IMG/VR virus record: IMGVR_UViG_3300011113_000500
Coordinates: 1-64,000 of that record
Direction: 5' to 3' (one strand)
From: a virus
Length of the DNA: 64,000 nt
Shown: positions 8,067 to 15,612 of the stretch, in pieces
Layout: each line of letters starts with the position of its first letter
Numbering within the stretch: position 1 is the first letter of the stretch
The notes under the pieces: model-generated
Told to the model about the DNA's origin: nothing
Seen by the model: the letters and a program-made list of their open reading frames with translations, nothing else
The model's database searches: none
Position numbers and translations under genes: made by a program

Positions 8067-8552
8067 TCAAAGGCTATATGTGTCTATCTTATAGTTTAAG
8101 AATAACCTTAATGGTTGCCCTTTATCGTCGTGTAGCTTGCTGTTCCATAACGATCCTGGCTGCACTACGTAGTGACATTCTATTGTCTCTACCGCATTAT
8201 TCCCGTTAGTCAGATATTGTAATGCCTGATAGGTGAATGTTACTACATTCTTTGTTACCTCATTCCGTACATATATCATTCTATCTAATCTATGATCCAC
8301 TTCCTGCTCAAAGTCTCGGAAGCTTCCAAATGGATTGTTTGGGATGTACATCGGTAAATCATCTATGAGTGTTAATTGATTCGTCGCCTCATCATACTCA
8401 AAGTCTTCTATGTCTAGCATGCGTACAGCACGAGGGGACTTTCGTTTAGTGGTACCAGGATAATACCTTGGATCTTGAGTGCCCCAGTAGTCGTCGACGG
8501 CATTTAATATCTCTCCCATAACAAAGTCTTCATAATCATTTACTGGTTCCAT
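8067..8552 (-). CDS. hypothetical protein
   Basis: The product is 161 residues, acidic at the start (MEPVNDYEDFVMGEI), with a mid-section around residues 70-125 that reads like beta strands. No motif recognised. It ends a short operon of small genes (8970 to 8067). A short inverted repeat about 5-17 nt past the stop could help termination. Confidence 0.7.
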   Translation of the reverse strand: MEPVNDYEDFVMGEILNAVDDYWGTQDPRYYPGTTKRKSPRAVRMLDIEDFEYDEATNQLTLIDDLPMYIPNNPFGSFRDFEQEVDHRLDRMIYVRNEVTKNVVTFTYQALQYLTNGNNAVETIECHYVVQPGSLWNSKLHDDKGQPLRLFLNYKIDTYSL

Positions 8553-8554
8553 AC

Positions 8555-8734
8555 TTAGTGTATTATATTATTAATAGTATCTGGTCTCCACTCTATTGTA
8601 GTTGAGTCCTCTTTCTGTGTTACTATGATTGGTACTTGTTCTCCATACTGATCCGTCCAATATAGATCTTGGGATCTTTCGAGTGAACATCCCGTTAAGA
8701 GTGATGCAATTGCTATTGTGATATACTTACTCAT
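8555..8734 (-). CDS. small lipoprotein
   Basis: ATG 8734 to TAA 8555 encodes 59 residues. The N-terminus MSKYITIAIASLLTGC is a short lipoprotein signal with the lipobox LTGC, so the mature protein would start at Cys16. It sits 2 nt from both neighbours. Outer-membrane or periplasmic location is inferred; its role is unknown (an outer spanin or superinfection factor are possibilities). Confidence 0.6.
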   Translation of the reverse strand: MSKYITIAIASLLTGCSLERSQDLYWTDQYGEQVPIIVTQKEDSTTIEWRPDTINNIIH

Positions 8735-8736
8735 TA

Positions 8737-8970
8737 TTAGCCTGCTGATTGATATTGGTTACCCTTTTGTTCTATAGCATCTAATACCCTAAACAATGGA
8801 ACTAGTATTGTTCCGTTAGTGTATACTTCTTTGCTGTCTTTGAAGCTGTAGTCCATGATAAAGTCTATGATCTTAAGCTGTTCCTCATCGGTGATGTATT
8901 GCAGTCTGCTCTTTATGGATAAGTCTTCTTTGATCTCTTGTTTACTCGTCTCCACCTCCAAATGTTTCAT
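8737..8970 (-). CDS. small hypothetical protein
   Basis: The product is 77 residues: a charged N-terminal helix (about 1-25) followed by a helical ITDEEQLKIIDFIMDYS segment. It overlaps the last 29 nt of the upstream gene. No family recognised. Confidence 0.6.
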   Translation of the reverse strand: MKHLEVETSKQEIKEDLSIKSRLQYITDEEQLKIIDFIMDYSFKDSKEVYTNGTILVPLFRVLDAIEQKGNQYQSAG

Positions 8971-9190
8971 TGTAGTATTGTTCTGCTGTTATATCATTAC
9001 CATAACCCCAATTTGTTTGACCATTAAATCTGCCTTTTTGATAAGCATCTTTAACCTCCTCCTTATGCATTTGCTTGGCTTGTTCATAAACACTTTTAAA
9101 ATTTTTAGTCATTTCAGATGCTTCAGCAACATAAAAAATATCTTTTATTTGCTCTTCCAACCATTCAATACTACTTTGTTTCTTTTTCAT
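8942..9190 (-). CDS. small protein made of the IEWLE/QYYNETF module
   Basis: This 82-residue protein consists of SSIEWLEEQI, QAKQMHKEEVKDAY and AEQYYNETF, the same ordered motifs as the C-terminus of the 7160-7837 protein. Such short helical proteins are frequent in phages of Flavobacteriia, as far as I recall. Function unknown. It follows the next gene's region after 5 nt. Confidence 0.7.
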   Translation of the reverse strand: MKKKQSSIEWLEEQIKDIFYVAEASEMTKNFKSVYEQAKQMHKEEVKDAYQKGRFNGQTNWGYGNDITAEQYYNETFGGGDE

Positions 9191-9195
9191 AATTT

Positions 9196-9462
9196 TTAGT
9201 TTTTAGAGTTTTTCCATTTAGGCATTTCATACCAAACTTGTTCTGTTATAGGTGATTCAACGTCATCTATGTAAATTTTTACTTTACCTAAGTATTTAGG
9301 ACTATCTATATGACTAACAACATCTACACACTGCTTGGCTTTATCAAGTGGATTAATAGCGCCACCATATAAATTCCCGTAGCTGTCTTTGAAAACGCTC
9401 ATATACATAGGCTCAACCTTAACTTGCTTACCAAATAATAACCTCTTTAAAAAATCTTTCAT
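9196..9462 (-). CDS. small hypothetical protein
   Basis: The product is 88 residues beginning MKDFLKRLLFG. The ATG at 9462 lies 5 nt after the upstream stop; a longer frame to 9510 would overlap that gene. The start is an amphipathic basic helix and the remainder looks like beta strands with a SHIDSPKYLGKVKIYID stretch. No family recognised. Confidence 0.65.
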   Translation of the reverse strand: MKDFLKRLLFGKQVKVEPMYMSVFKDSYGNLYGGAINPLDKAKQCVDVVSHIDSPKYLGKVKIYIDDVESPITEQVWYEMPKWKNSKN

Positions 9463-9467
9463 AATTT

Positions 9468-9704
9468 TTAGTTTGTAATTGATTCTATTTCTTGTTTTAC
9501 TTCTATCCAATAAGAGTAGTAATTAATTTTATCCAAATCAAAATCTAAATGCTGTCCGTGAGTCATACGTAATTTATAAATCTCATCAACTGCAATCAAT
9601 GCGCATTGTTTTGCTTTATGAGTATTTATAGAACACCCCTCATAATCCAATACATTCATTCTAAACGTATCTACTAACTCCTTTGCTTTTTCTTTTGGTG
9701 TCAT
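9468..9704 (-). CDS. small helical hypothetical protein (MTPKEKAKEL type)
   Basis: The product is 78 residues beginning MTPKEKAKELVDTFR with a second helix HKAKQCALIAVDEIYKL. This pattern of a short helical pair is common in phages and prophages of Flavobacteriia. No biochemical function is known to me. It is part of an evenly spaced run (gaps of 5 nt, each start preceded by AATTTTTAGTTT-like complement) from 10215 to 9196. Confidence 0.65.
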   Translation of the reverse strand: MTPKEKAKELVDTFRMNVLDYEGCSINTHKAKQCALIAVDEIYKLRMTHGQHLDFDLDKINYYSYWIEVKQEIESITN

Positions 9705-9709
9705 AATTT

Positions 9710-9967
9710 TTAGTTTTTAGTTATATCAATCCATTTCCATCCTAAACACACCTTCATCATTGTACGATGAAACCAGTTAGGTTTTTTCTCAAACGCAACA
9801 CAGAATCCTGCAGCACCTCCTAAACAATAATAACCCACATATTTAGGAGATGGTTTAAATACAAATGATGCATTGTTTTGAACTACCCCATCAGCATATT
9901 CACTAACTTGTTGTTTGATATGTTCTGGTGTTTCGTTCATTAGACGTTCTACTGTTTTAGTTTTCAT
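9710..9967 (-). CDS. small hypothetical protein
   Basis: The product is 85 residues. A helical start (MKTKTVERLMNETPEHIKQQ) is followed by a Gly/aromatic segment (YYCLGGAAGFCVAF) and a Trp-containing end. It might have one short membrane-associating stretch. No family recognised; same small-gene run and same 5-nt spacing as its neighbours. Confidence 0.6.
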   Translation of the reverse strand: MKTKTVERLMNETPEHIKQQVSEYADGVVQNNASFVFKPSPKYVGYYCLGGAAGFCVAFEKKPNWFHRTMMKVCLGWKWIDITKN

Positions 9968-9972
9968 AATTT

Positions 9973-10215
9973 TTAGTTTCCAATTTTAGTTACTATTGTA
10001 AATTCAATAGTGCTGTCATTATTATTTTCATTTTTAAATTGTACCTGTCCACCACTAGGCTCAATATCTGATACTAATGTTTCAAATGGTAGTTGGGTGT
10101 CTAATTCGTTTTGTAGGATTTTTTTAAATTCACTTGTGAATTCAAAGATGTTCTTTTCTATAGTATTCTCAATTATTTCTTTAATTAGAGTACCTCTGTT
10201 ACTTTTATTTTTCAT
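9973..10215 (-). CDS. small hypothetical protein
   Basis: The product is 80 residues: a basic helical first half (NRGTLIKEIIENTIEKNIFEF) and an Asn/Glu-rich second half that looks like beta strands. No motif recognised. It follows the small gene at 10222-10389 by 6 nt. Confidence 0.6.
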   Translation of the reverse strand: MKNKSNRGTLIKEIIENTIEKNIFEFTSEFKKILQNELDTQLPFETLVSDIEPSGGQVQFKNENNNDSTIEFTIVTKIGN

Positions 10216-10221
10216 AATTAT

Positions 10222-10389
10222 TTAGTTTTCATCTTCTAAATTTATATTTGTTAATTCAATTAATGCTTCTTTTCGTCGCATCTTCTCTAATATCTCTAAT
10301 CCATGTCTAGATACTATAAAGTGAGCATCGTTCATAAAGATGCTATTCCATACTATTTTTAATGCAAATGCGTTCCAAAATACCTTCAT
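10222..10389 (-). CDS. 55-residue hypothetical protein
   Basis: ATG 10389 to TAA 10222 encodes MKVFWNAFALKIVWNS..., largely helical with a KMRRKEALIEL segment. Its ATG overlaps the TGA of the upstream small gene (ATGA), which supports it being real. Function unknown. Confidence 0.5.
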   Translation of the reverse strand: MKVFWNAFALKIVWNSIFMNDAHFIVSRHGLEILEKMRRKEALIELTNINLEDEN

Positions 10390-10514
10390 GATTTTATATC
10401 CTCCACTGATAATTTTATTTTACCATCAGCTATATAGTTTATGATACGGCCTGCTTCTTTCATGTTTTTACATCCAGATAAATCTACCTTTATCAATCTT
10501 CGTTTCTTTTTCAT
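10386..10514 (-). CDS. 42-residue basic protein
   Basis: ATG 10514 to TGA 10386 starts MKKKRRLIKVDLSGCKN and continues with a short helix (EAGRIINYIADGKIKL). It overlaps both neighbours by ATGA junctions, so the three genes 10813-10222 look translationally coupled. Function unknown. Confidence 0.5.
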   Translation of the reverse strand: MKKKRRLIKVDLSGCKNMKEAGRIINYIADGKIKLSVEDIKS

Positions 10515-10813
10515 ATTTCTTTTTCGTATTTAGTATGTGGATAAAAATCTACACAATAAACCTTTACCTGCTCAAGCTCTAACCCACCGTTGAAATCATC
10601 TACTTCATAGACATGATGTCCTTCAAGTTCATCTGGGTATTTGCTATCAAATGGCACCCATTCAATATACTTAGCCTTATTGTCTGTTCCTATTCCATAG
10701 TATTCATCTATACCTGCTTTAAGATCCTCTTCTGTATGAGCAGTTGCTATTGGCTTTCCCCATTGAGTTAATGCTACGTATGTAACTTTAATATATGTTC
10801 TTGTTTGTGTCAT
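10511..10813 (-). CDS. small hypothetical protein
   Basis: The product is 100 residues and acidic, with an alpha/beta look (YIKVTYVALTQWGKPIATAH, then an EEDLKAGIDEYYGIG helix). It is possibly a small regulatory or inhibitor protein, but this is not supported by any motif. It lies 4 nt after its upstream neighbour. Confidence 0.6.
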   Translation of the reverse strand: MTQTRTYIKVTYVALTQWGKPIATAHTEEDLKAGIDEYYGIGTDNKAKYIEWVPFDSKYPDELEGHHVYEVDDFNGGLELEQVKVYCVDFYPHTKYEKEI

Positions 10814-10817
10814 AATT

Positions 10818-11027
10818 TTATATATTTAAAAATTCTATAGGTGTCCAGTAATAATATGCGTTACAAAGTATATCTTCACCTTTTTTAACTTTATAAAGTA
10901 TCTCAGCTGTTTCTAACCATCGTGTTTCACCATCAATAGTCATTGGCCACCATAAGAATTTTGTTTTAGTTCTTTTAATGTCATCCCAATAAGCATGCAT
11001 TAGCTCTTTTTCTTTTGTAAATCTCAT
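10818..11027 (-). CDS. small hypothetical protein
   Basis: The product is 69 residues and rich in Trp, Tyr and Lys (FLWWPMTIDGETRWLE). It overlaps the phosphoesterase gene by ATGA at 11024-11027, so the two are likely co-translated. No family recognised. Confidence 0.6.
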   Translation of the reverse strand: MRFTKEKELMHAYWDDIKRTKTKFLWWPMTIDGETRWLETAEILYKVKKGEDILCNAYYYWTPIEFLNI

Positions 11028-11683
11028 ATCAATCTTTTTTCGTGATGATCCTTCGGTAATGATAGTTTAGCAATTGGTTGCTTGTCCATTATCCTTAATA
11101 TATTATCTAAATCGATAGGTTCCAAATTATTTCCATCCACACCGACATCCATTGCTTTACCATCAGCCACCCTAAGGTGATTAGGTAAATGTACATGTCC
11201 GTGCAAGTGAATGACACCACCGTTCATATTGATCCAACTAGCAATTGGATAATGCATACAAACAAAAGTATATCGATCCATGGCATCCTTTTTAGTAACA
11301 CCGGGACGTTTAACTTCCAAATACAAATACTCTTGTACTGAGCTAAACAAGCTTTGCACATTGTCTTTGTTTCGTTCGATATGATGATCATGATTACCAA
11401 GTACCAAATGCACATTCTGGCATATGATCCTATCACGAAATTGTTTGATACTTTCAAACCCACCGAATGACCAATCACCTAAGTGGATCAAGATATCATC
11501 CTGATGTACGTGTTTGTTAATATTAGATACTAACTCTTCGTTCATCTTCTCCAATGAACTAAAATCACGCGTCACCGAATCGGCATCTGTCCATCGTGTA
11601 GTTGATCGGCATATGTTGGCATGGTTGTAGTGTGTATCACTCGTAAACCATAGCCTTTGACCTTTCTTTAATTCAATCTTCAT
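11024..11683 (-). CDS. calcineurin-like metallophosphoesterase
   Basis: The 219-residue protein shows the metal-binding motif series of this superfamily in order: SDTHYNHANI (about 15-24), GDWSFGG (about 70), GNHDHH (about 96-101), a CMHYP site and a C-terminal HGHVHLPNH. All ligands appear present, so it should be an active phosphoesterase. The substrate (nucleotide, RNA end or phosphoprotein) cannot be told. It is the first gene behind the promoter at 11701 and lies next to the RNA ligase/kinase genes, so a role in RNA end-processing is possible but unproven. Confidence 0.85.
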   Translation of the reverse strand: MKIELKKGQRLWFTSDTHYNHANICRSTTRWTDADSVTRDFSSLEKMNEELVSNINKHVHQDDILIHLGDWSFGGFESIKQFRDRIICQNVHLVLGNHDHHIERNKDNVQSLFSSVQEYLYLEVKRPGVTKKDAMDRYTFVCMHYPIASWINMNGGVIHLHGHVHLPNHLRVADGKAMDVGVDGNNLEPIDLDNILRIMDKQPIAKLSLPKDHHEKRLI

Positions 11684-11700
11684 ATCTTTTAATTAGATCC

Positions 11701-11732
11701 TAAAGATAAGTACAATATTTCAGAAAACCTAA
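11701..11732 (-). promoter_or_regulatory. Bacteroidetes-type promoter for the phosphoesterase operon
   Basis: The minus strand reads TTAG (11732-11729), 20 nt, TATCTTTA (11708-11701). It is 17 nt before the ATG at 11683, and the flanking bases are nearly identical to the promoter at 7861. Confidence 0.7.
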
Positions 11733-11752
11733 GGAAAAGTAAGAAAAGTTGT

Positions 11753-11817
11753 AACTCATTGATAATGAACTAGTTACAAATCAATTGATTATAAGTCGTT
11801 GATTATCAATGAGTTAG
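11753..11817. repeat. 25-bp promoter-associated repeats, middle unit shortened
   Basis: Two full units (11753 and 11793) flank a 15-nt partial unit. The last unit contains the palindromic core TTGATTATCAA. A 23-bp element (11814-11836) identical to 7984-8006 follows. Confidence 0.6.
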
Positions 11818-11868
11818 GTACTTTATAAGAGAACGTATATTGAACTTATAGCCCGTACGGGTATTTTG

Positions 11869-11887
11869 GATCATATCGTTTATGATC
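11869..11887 (-). terminator. hairpin downstream of the RNA ligase gene
   Basis: GATCATA and TATGATC form a 7-bp stem with a 5-nt loop, 22 nt after the ligase stop. A second palindrome, CCCGTACGGG, lies at 11852-11861. There is no clear U-run, so a terminator role is tentative. Confidence 0.35.
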
Positions 11888-11908
11888 TTGTTCAGGCCGT
11901 TCTATATC

Positions 11909-13066
11909 TTAATGAGAATCGCCTACATCGTGTTTCTCTCCGTAGATGAGATAGTCTGGATTGATCACTTTGGCAACCTTGTTTCGTTCACCCGATGTAT
12001 GTTTGATTACAATACCTTCATGTGGTACTTTGGTACCTTCAATAAAGTTGTTGAATGTGAATTGATCTTGAATTTCTTGAGACCAAAGCCCAACATATAA
12101 TATTGGTACATGAGGCAAATCAACACCACCAATAAAATCATAAGACTTACCAATCATTGTAAGATGAGTTGCTTCACCAGCAAAATACCTACCATCCCAC
12201 ATAACATCGAACCCAGCAAACTCTAACTCCTTCAATCCATAGTCATAGTTCTTTTGAATACCAGGACCATATATCTCACCATAAACTACTACTCCACTTC
12301 CAACTTCAGCTGGTGTGTGGTTCTTAACAAATGCCCATAACTTGTTTTTGATATCATACTTATCAGCAATTGTTCTCCATACGTCTGTGTCATAGAAACC
12401 TTGAGTATCAGATCCTTTCTCTACGTTATGTGAACCATAAACATATTCATATTCAATCCATTCATCAGCCAAACGTAAGAATTTTTTACACTTATCCCAA
12501 AATGATAATTTACGTTTCTTAACAATACCATAACGAGCATTTGTACCATGAATCTTACGAGTGATTTGAACATAATCATCTTCACTGAACATTCCGGTTA
12601 CATTCTTAATGTTAGGGAACTTATAGTATACCGTGAAGTTAGGATTCTGGTGATACTTGATCTTACGTCCTGATGCTAATTGGACTTGTACTGCTGGTGG
12701 TTCGTATTTAAAGATGCTCATGGCTTCCATCATATCTCTACCCTCAAAGTACTCATTACGAGTACCTTTGTATGGTACGTGCGATAGAGGAATGATTAAG
12801 CATTCAGAATATACTCCTCTCAATTTAACAGTACGAACACGACCACCTTTACGTAAGTAGTTGGTTACATTCATTGCGTCTGAAAGTTCTTGAGGTATGA
12901 CTGCATCTGTTGTTGCTACAACCACTAAGTCATCTACCTTGTACTCTCCTTTCTTGGTGATAGCTTGCCATCCACCTGCTAAGGCTACTTCAATATTATC
13001 TGCACCTGGAATTGGTATAAGTTCACCAATACGTGCTACATAGCATACACTATTTTGATTTTCCAT
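11909..13066 (-). CDS. RNA ligase with N-terminal OB-like domain (DRB0094-type)
   Basis: This is a 385-residue protein. The nucleotidyltransferase motifs are clear: motif I KIHGTN with nucleophile Lys171, VVYGEIYGPG (motif III-like), EGIVIKH (motif IV) and a final VAKVINPDYLI (motif V). About 160 residues precede motif I. This matches the Deinococcus DRB0094 RNA ligase type with an N-terminal OB-like domain, rather than T4 Rnl1. It seals 3'-OH/5'-PO4 RNA ends in known relatives. The polynucleotide kinase gene 1 nt upstream suggests a repair pair, probably against host anticodon nucleases. Confidence 0.88.
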   Translation of the reverse strand: MENQNSVCYVARIGELIPIPGADNIEVALAGGWQAITKKGEYKVDDLVVVATTDAVIPQELSDAMNVTNYLRKGGRVRTVKLRGVYSECLIIPLSHVPYKGTRNEYFEGRDMMEAMSIFKYEPPAVQVQLASGRKIKYHQNPNFTVYYKFPNIKNVTGMFSEDDYVQITRKIHGTNARYGIVKKRKLSFWDKCKKFLRLADEWIEYEYVYGSHNVEKGSDTQGFYDTDVWRTIADKYDIKNKLWAFVKNHTPAEVGSGVVVYGEIYGPGIQKNYDYGLKELEFAGFDVMWDGRYFAGEATHLTMIGKSYDFIGGVDLPHVPILYVGLWSQEIQDQFTFNNFIEGTKVPHEGIVIKHTSGERNKVAKVINPDYLIYGEKHDVGDSH

Positions 13067-13067
13067 A

Positions 13068-13451
13068 TTATAACTTTATTTCAAAACGTTTTCTCATTTG
13101 TTCTATCTTATCATCTGGGCATCCGTGGATGTTTTTACTATCATGTCTATTCTCTACTATAAGGCAAGATGTTTGATACCCATACTTCTCAGCCAATTCA
13201 AAATAAGCATCCATTTCCCATTCTTGGGTAAATGTATTTGAAACTACAATCATACCTAACCCATCTTCCATGGAGTGTTCAACACGTAGTTTGCACCAAT
13301 TATGTGCTTGATTAAGCTTCGAAGCATCAAACTTATATTCGCCGTCTTGCATAAAATATTGATCCGCTTCAAACATATAACAGCCTAATGACTTAGCTAG
13401 TGTTGATTTGCCCGATCCAGGCAATCCTCTTAATAATATTAACTGCTTCAT
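13068..13451 (-). CDS. P-loop polynucleotide kinase-like protein
   Basis: The 127-residue protein has Walker A GLPGSGKSTLA near the N-terminus, a DQYF-type acidic site after the second strand and a SNTF segment, as in the 5'-kinase domain of phage PNK enzymes. There is no phosphatase domain. The ATG at 13451 overlaps the TGA of the gene before it; a TTG 6 nt further upstream is less likely. Together with the ligase it would heal and seal broken RNA, with the 3'-phosphate perhaps removed by one of the two phosphoesterases. Confidence 0.82.
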   Translation of the reverse strand: MKQLILLRGLPGSGKSTLAKSLGCYMFEADQYFMQDGEYKFDASKLNQAHNWCKLRVEHSMEDGLGMIVVSNTFTQEWEMDAYFELAEKYGYQTSCLIVENRHDSKNIHGCPDDKIEQMRKRFEIKL

Positions 13452-13816
13452 AACCAACCTTCTTGTTTTAACTCTTTCAAAAATGCTTTGAACTCGGCTT
13501 CACCTTGCAAGCATACCGATTCTTTCAAATGCTCCATTGACTCAGGATCGTTTATTAACACTCCTCTGAACCAAGCATTGTTATCCCAAAAATCTTCCTT
13601 CCAAGGTCTTTCTCGTTTGTCTGTGAACTCGATGTCAATATCCTCAAAGTAAGTACCTGGCGCATCCGGTCTCTCCAATCTGATTGCTTCGAAGCAATAC
13701 TTGTCGCTTTCAATACTTCTTGATTCAGAACGCATGATGTTAATCTCCACTTCTGGTGATTGTTCTTCTTGTTCGCGAACATACCATACTCCATTTACTT
13801 GTATTCTGTCTTCCAT
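13448..13816 (-). CDS. acidic hypothetical protein
   Basis: The product is 122 residues and strongly acidic. It has a FEDIDIEFTDKRERPWKEDF segment and a helical EAEFKAFLKELKQ end. It is coupled to the kinase by an ATGA overlap and separated from the next upstream gene by 2 nt. No family recognised; it may simply ride in the RNA-repair operon. Confidence 0.65.
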   Translation of the reverse strand: MEDRIQVNGVWYVREQEEQSPEVEINIMRSESRSIESDKYCFEAIRLERPDAPGTYFEDIDIEFTDKRERPWKEDFWDNNAWFRGVLINDPESMEHLKESVCLQGEAEFKAFLKELKQEGWL

Positions 13817-13818
13817 AA

Positions 13819-14406
13819 TTAAGGTATAAATAATATTGTTGGGTTGTCTTTATGTATTTCTATATCTGGGTACTTAGTTTTAAACGTCTCTGTATCAAAC
13901 GGCTCTGTAATCAAATGGCATCCGTTTCTAGTTTCAATGACAGCCAAACATTTTGATTGACCGAATGGTTTACATTCATAATCAATAGTAGCTAGCATTA
14001 ACGGATCCGGAAAGCTCGTACCGTCACAATCTAATATCCATGTCTTAGTCTCTCTCGGTTCACCATTGTTACGGCCGATGGTAGTTTCTAAACTAGATTT
14101 GATTCCTTCATATTGACTATTTGCAATCAACTCGGCATTATGCCGTAAGCATTCAAAACTAATTGTACTCCACTTCCTTCGGTTCAAATGAATATAGGCT
14201 CTGGCATTGAATGCCTCACACATTTGAATTATCTCCTTTTCATTCTTATCAAACTTTTCTAAGCTTGAAATCATATAGGAACGAATAACTCTATTGCTAG
14301 ATCCTAATTCAGGATGTTCCTTTTTGCGTTGAATGATCTGAATGAAGTAAAAGTAATCTTCTTCAAACTTCAACATCTTTCTTATTTGATCGAAATTATA
14401 TACCAT
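13819..14406 (-). CDS. hypothetical protein, possible primase-like fold
   Basis: The 195-residue protein has a helical N-terminal half. A C-terminal part contains WILDCDGTSFPD and then IETRNGCHLITEPFD. The spacing of an Asp-rich strand followed by a ss-RNGxHL strand loosely recalls archaeo-eukaryotic primase/PrimPol cores, but key residues cannot be confirmed and I treat this as unknown. It overlaps the preceding gene by 11 nt. Confidence 0.65.
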   Translation of the reverse strand: MVYNFDQIRKMLKFEEDYFYFIQIIQRKKEHPELGSSNRVIRSYMISSLEKFDKNEKEIIQMCEAFNARAYIHLNRRKWSTISFECLRHNAELIANSQYEGIKSSLETTIGRNNGEPRETKTWILDCDGTSFPDPLMLATIDYECKPFGQSKCLAVIETRNGCHLITEPFDTETFKTKYPDIEIHKDNPTILFIP

Positions 14407-14647
14407 TGGTCAATGCTTTAACTAGTCCATTATCAGTTCTATTATATTCTGAGTAGTCAACGTATCCTAACTCAACTAACTTTGCTCTATAACAATCCAA
14501 CTCTTCGTCTGTCATGATCGCAAATAGTTTAAAGATACGTGCTTCAGCATCTGATGCTAACTCTGCATTCTCATCATACTTCTCCGTAGTTGATTGCTCA
14601 TAGCAATGAATGCATTCTTTAACTTTATCTGTGTAATGTTCGCTCAT
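14396..14647 (-). CDS. small acidic helical protein
   Basis: The product is 83 residues with two acidic helices (EKYDENAELASDAEARIFKLF and EELDCYRAKLVELG). It overlaps its downstream gene by 11 nt and its upstream gene by ATGA, so it is tightly coupled. No family recognised. Confidence 0.6.
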   Translation of the reverse strand: MSEHYTDKVKECIHCYEQSTTEKYDENAELASDAEARIFKLFAIMTDEELDCYRAKLVELGYVDYSEYNRTDNGLVKALTNGI

Positions 14648-14865
14648 ATACCTTGCTCCATTTTAAGTTGTTGTTCGTGATGTTCAACCTCGCTATAAAC
14701 CGCTAAGTTGAGATAGGTATTATTCCAGGCTTGATGGAATAGGTATTCAGAAGCCCATTCAGGCTCAAGCGTACGAAGAATTCCTGCTTCATAATCTGAG
14801 ATCTTTACTTTAAGCTTAAGATCTGCTATTAACTTGTCTAATAATTGTTCTACTGTGTATGTCAT
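14644..14865 (-). CDS. small hypothetical protein
   Basis: The product is 73 residues, helical at the start (MTYTVEQLLDKLIADLKLK), with an aromatic middle and a Glu/His/Gln end. It is 12 nt from its upstream neighbour, with a GGGGTTATTTA-type complement shared by several starts in this block. Function unknown. Confidence 0.6.
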   Translation of the reverse strand: MTYTVEQLLDKLIADLKLKVKISDYEAGILRTLEPEWASEYLFHQAWNNTYLNLAVYSEVEHHEQQLKMEQGI

Positions 14866-14877
14866 AGGGGTTATTTA

Positions 14878-15231
14878 TTACTTTTTAAATCCAACAAATT
14901 TAACATCAAGGTCTTTAACATATCCGCCGTCAACCAATTCAGGCCAACAAAATTCATTCAGCCAATGGTTTGGTACCATTTCCAATTCTTTACAAGCATC
15001 ATCATAAATGCCTTGTATATCGTAACCATATCCGTGGCCGTAAGCACAAACTGCTCTTGCAATGGCTCGTACATCTTCATCATCACATTCTTCATATGCA
15101 TTGTTTAGAGCCGCGCGGATCGCTTGCTTCATGTTGGCCGAAACTTTATCGTTATGGTCATACATTTCTGAACTCCATGGTCTGGTAATCTCGATACCAT
15201 ACTCCATACCTAACACTTTTGTTTTACTCAT
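14878..15231 (-). CDS. hypothetical protein
   Basis: The product is 117 residues: a helical central part (MKQAIRAALNNAYEECDDEDVRAIARAV cut into two helices) followed by a Gly/Tyr-rich AYGHGYGYD stretch and a Trp/Pro-containing end. No known family seen. It is the second gene behind the promoter at 15443. Confidence 0.65.
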   Translation of the reverse strand: MSKTKVLGMEYGIEITRPWSSEMYDHNDKVSANMKQAIRAALNNAYEECDDEDVRAIARAVCAYGHGYGYDIQGIYDDACKELEMVPNHWLNEFCWPELVDGGYVKDLDVKFVGFKK

Positions 15232-15244
15232 AGGGGTTATTTAT

Positions 15245-15421
15245 TTACGAATTAATATAATTTTCACATGCTTGGTGTGTACCAATAAACTTACTCTTAC
15301 CGTTGACATCCACCACCTCATAGGCCATTGCTGTTGCTGGGCAATATGCACCATAACTATTCTCTGGGTAGTCACCCATTGTCTTACCGGTATAATTAAT
15401 TCTGAATCTTGGTTGATACAT
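15245..15421 (-). CDS. 58-residue hypothetical protein
   Basis: ATG 15421 to TAA 15245 encodes MYQPRFRINYTGKTMGDY... with two Cys and a VVDVNGKSKFIGTHQACE segment, probably a small beta/alpha protein. It begins 21 nt after the promoter -7 box, as expected for a first gene. Confidence 0.55.
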   Translation of the reverse strand: MYQPRFRINYTGKTMGDYPENSYGAYCPATAMAYEVVDVNGKSKFIGTHQACENYINS

Positions 15422-15442
15422 ATATCCTTCTTATTAATATTT

Positions 15443-15474
15443 CATAAAATTAAGGACATTATTTCAGAAAACCT
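15443..15474 (-). promoter_or_regulatory. Bacteroidetes-type promoter
   Basis: The minus strand reads TTAG (15474-15471), 20 nt, TAATTTTA (15450-15443). It probably drives the genes from 15421 leftward, including the RNA-repair genes. Confidence 0.65.
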
Positions 15475-15507
15475 AAGGAAAAGTTAACAAAGTTACAGGA
15501 AAGTTGT

Positions 15508-15582
15508 AAGTAATTGATTATCAATGAGTTATAAGTCATTGATTATCAAGTGGTTATAAGTAATTGATTATTAAGTGGTTAG
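15508..15582. repeat. three tandem 25-bp promoter-associated repeats
   Basis: Units start at 15508, 15533 and 15558 and are the most regular set in the window: AAGTnATTGATTATCAA then a variable GTT(A)T end. The palindromic core is TTGATTATCAA. The units lie 34 nt upstream of the -33 box. Confidence 0.75.
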
Positions 15583-15612
15583 ATGATCCGTGTCTATTGG
15601 GCTTGAGAATAC

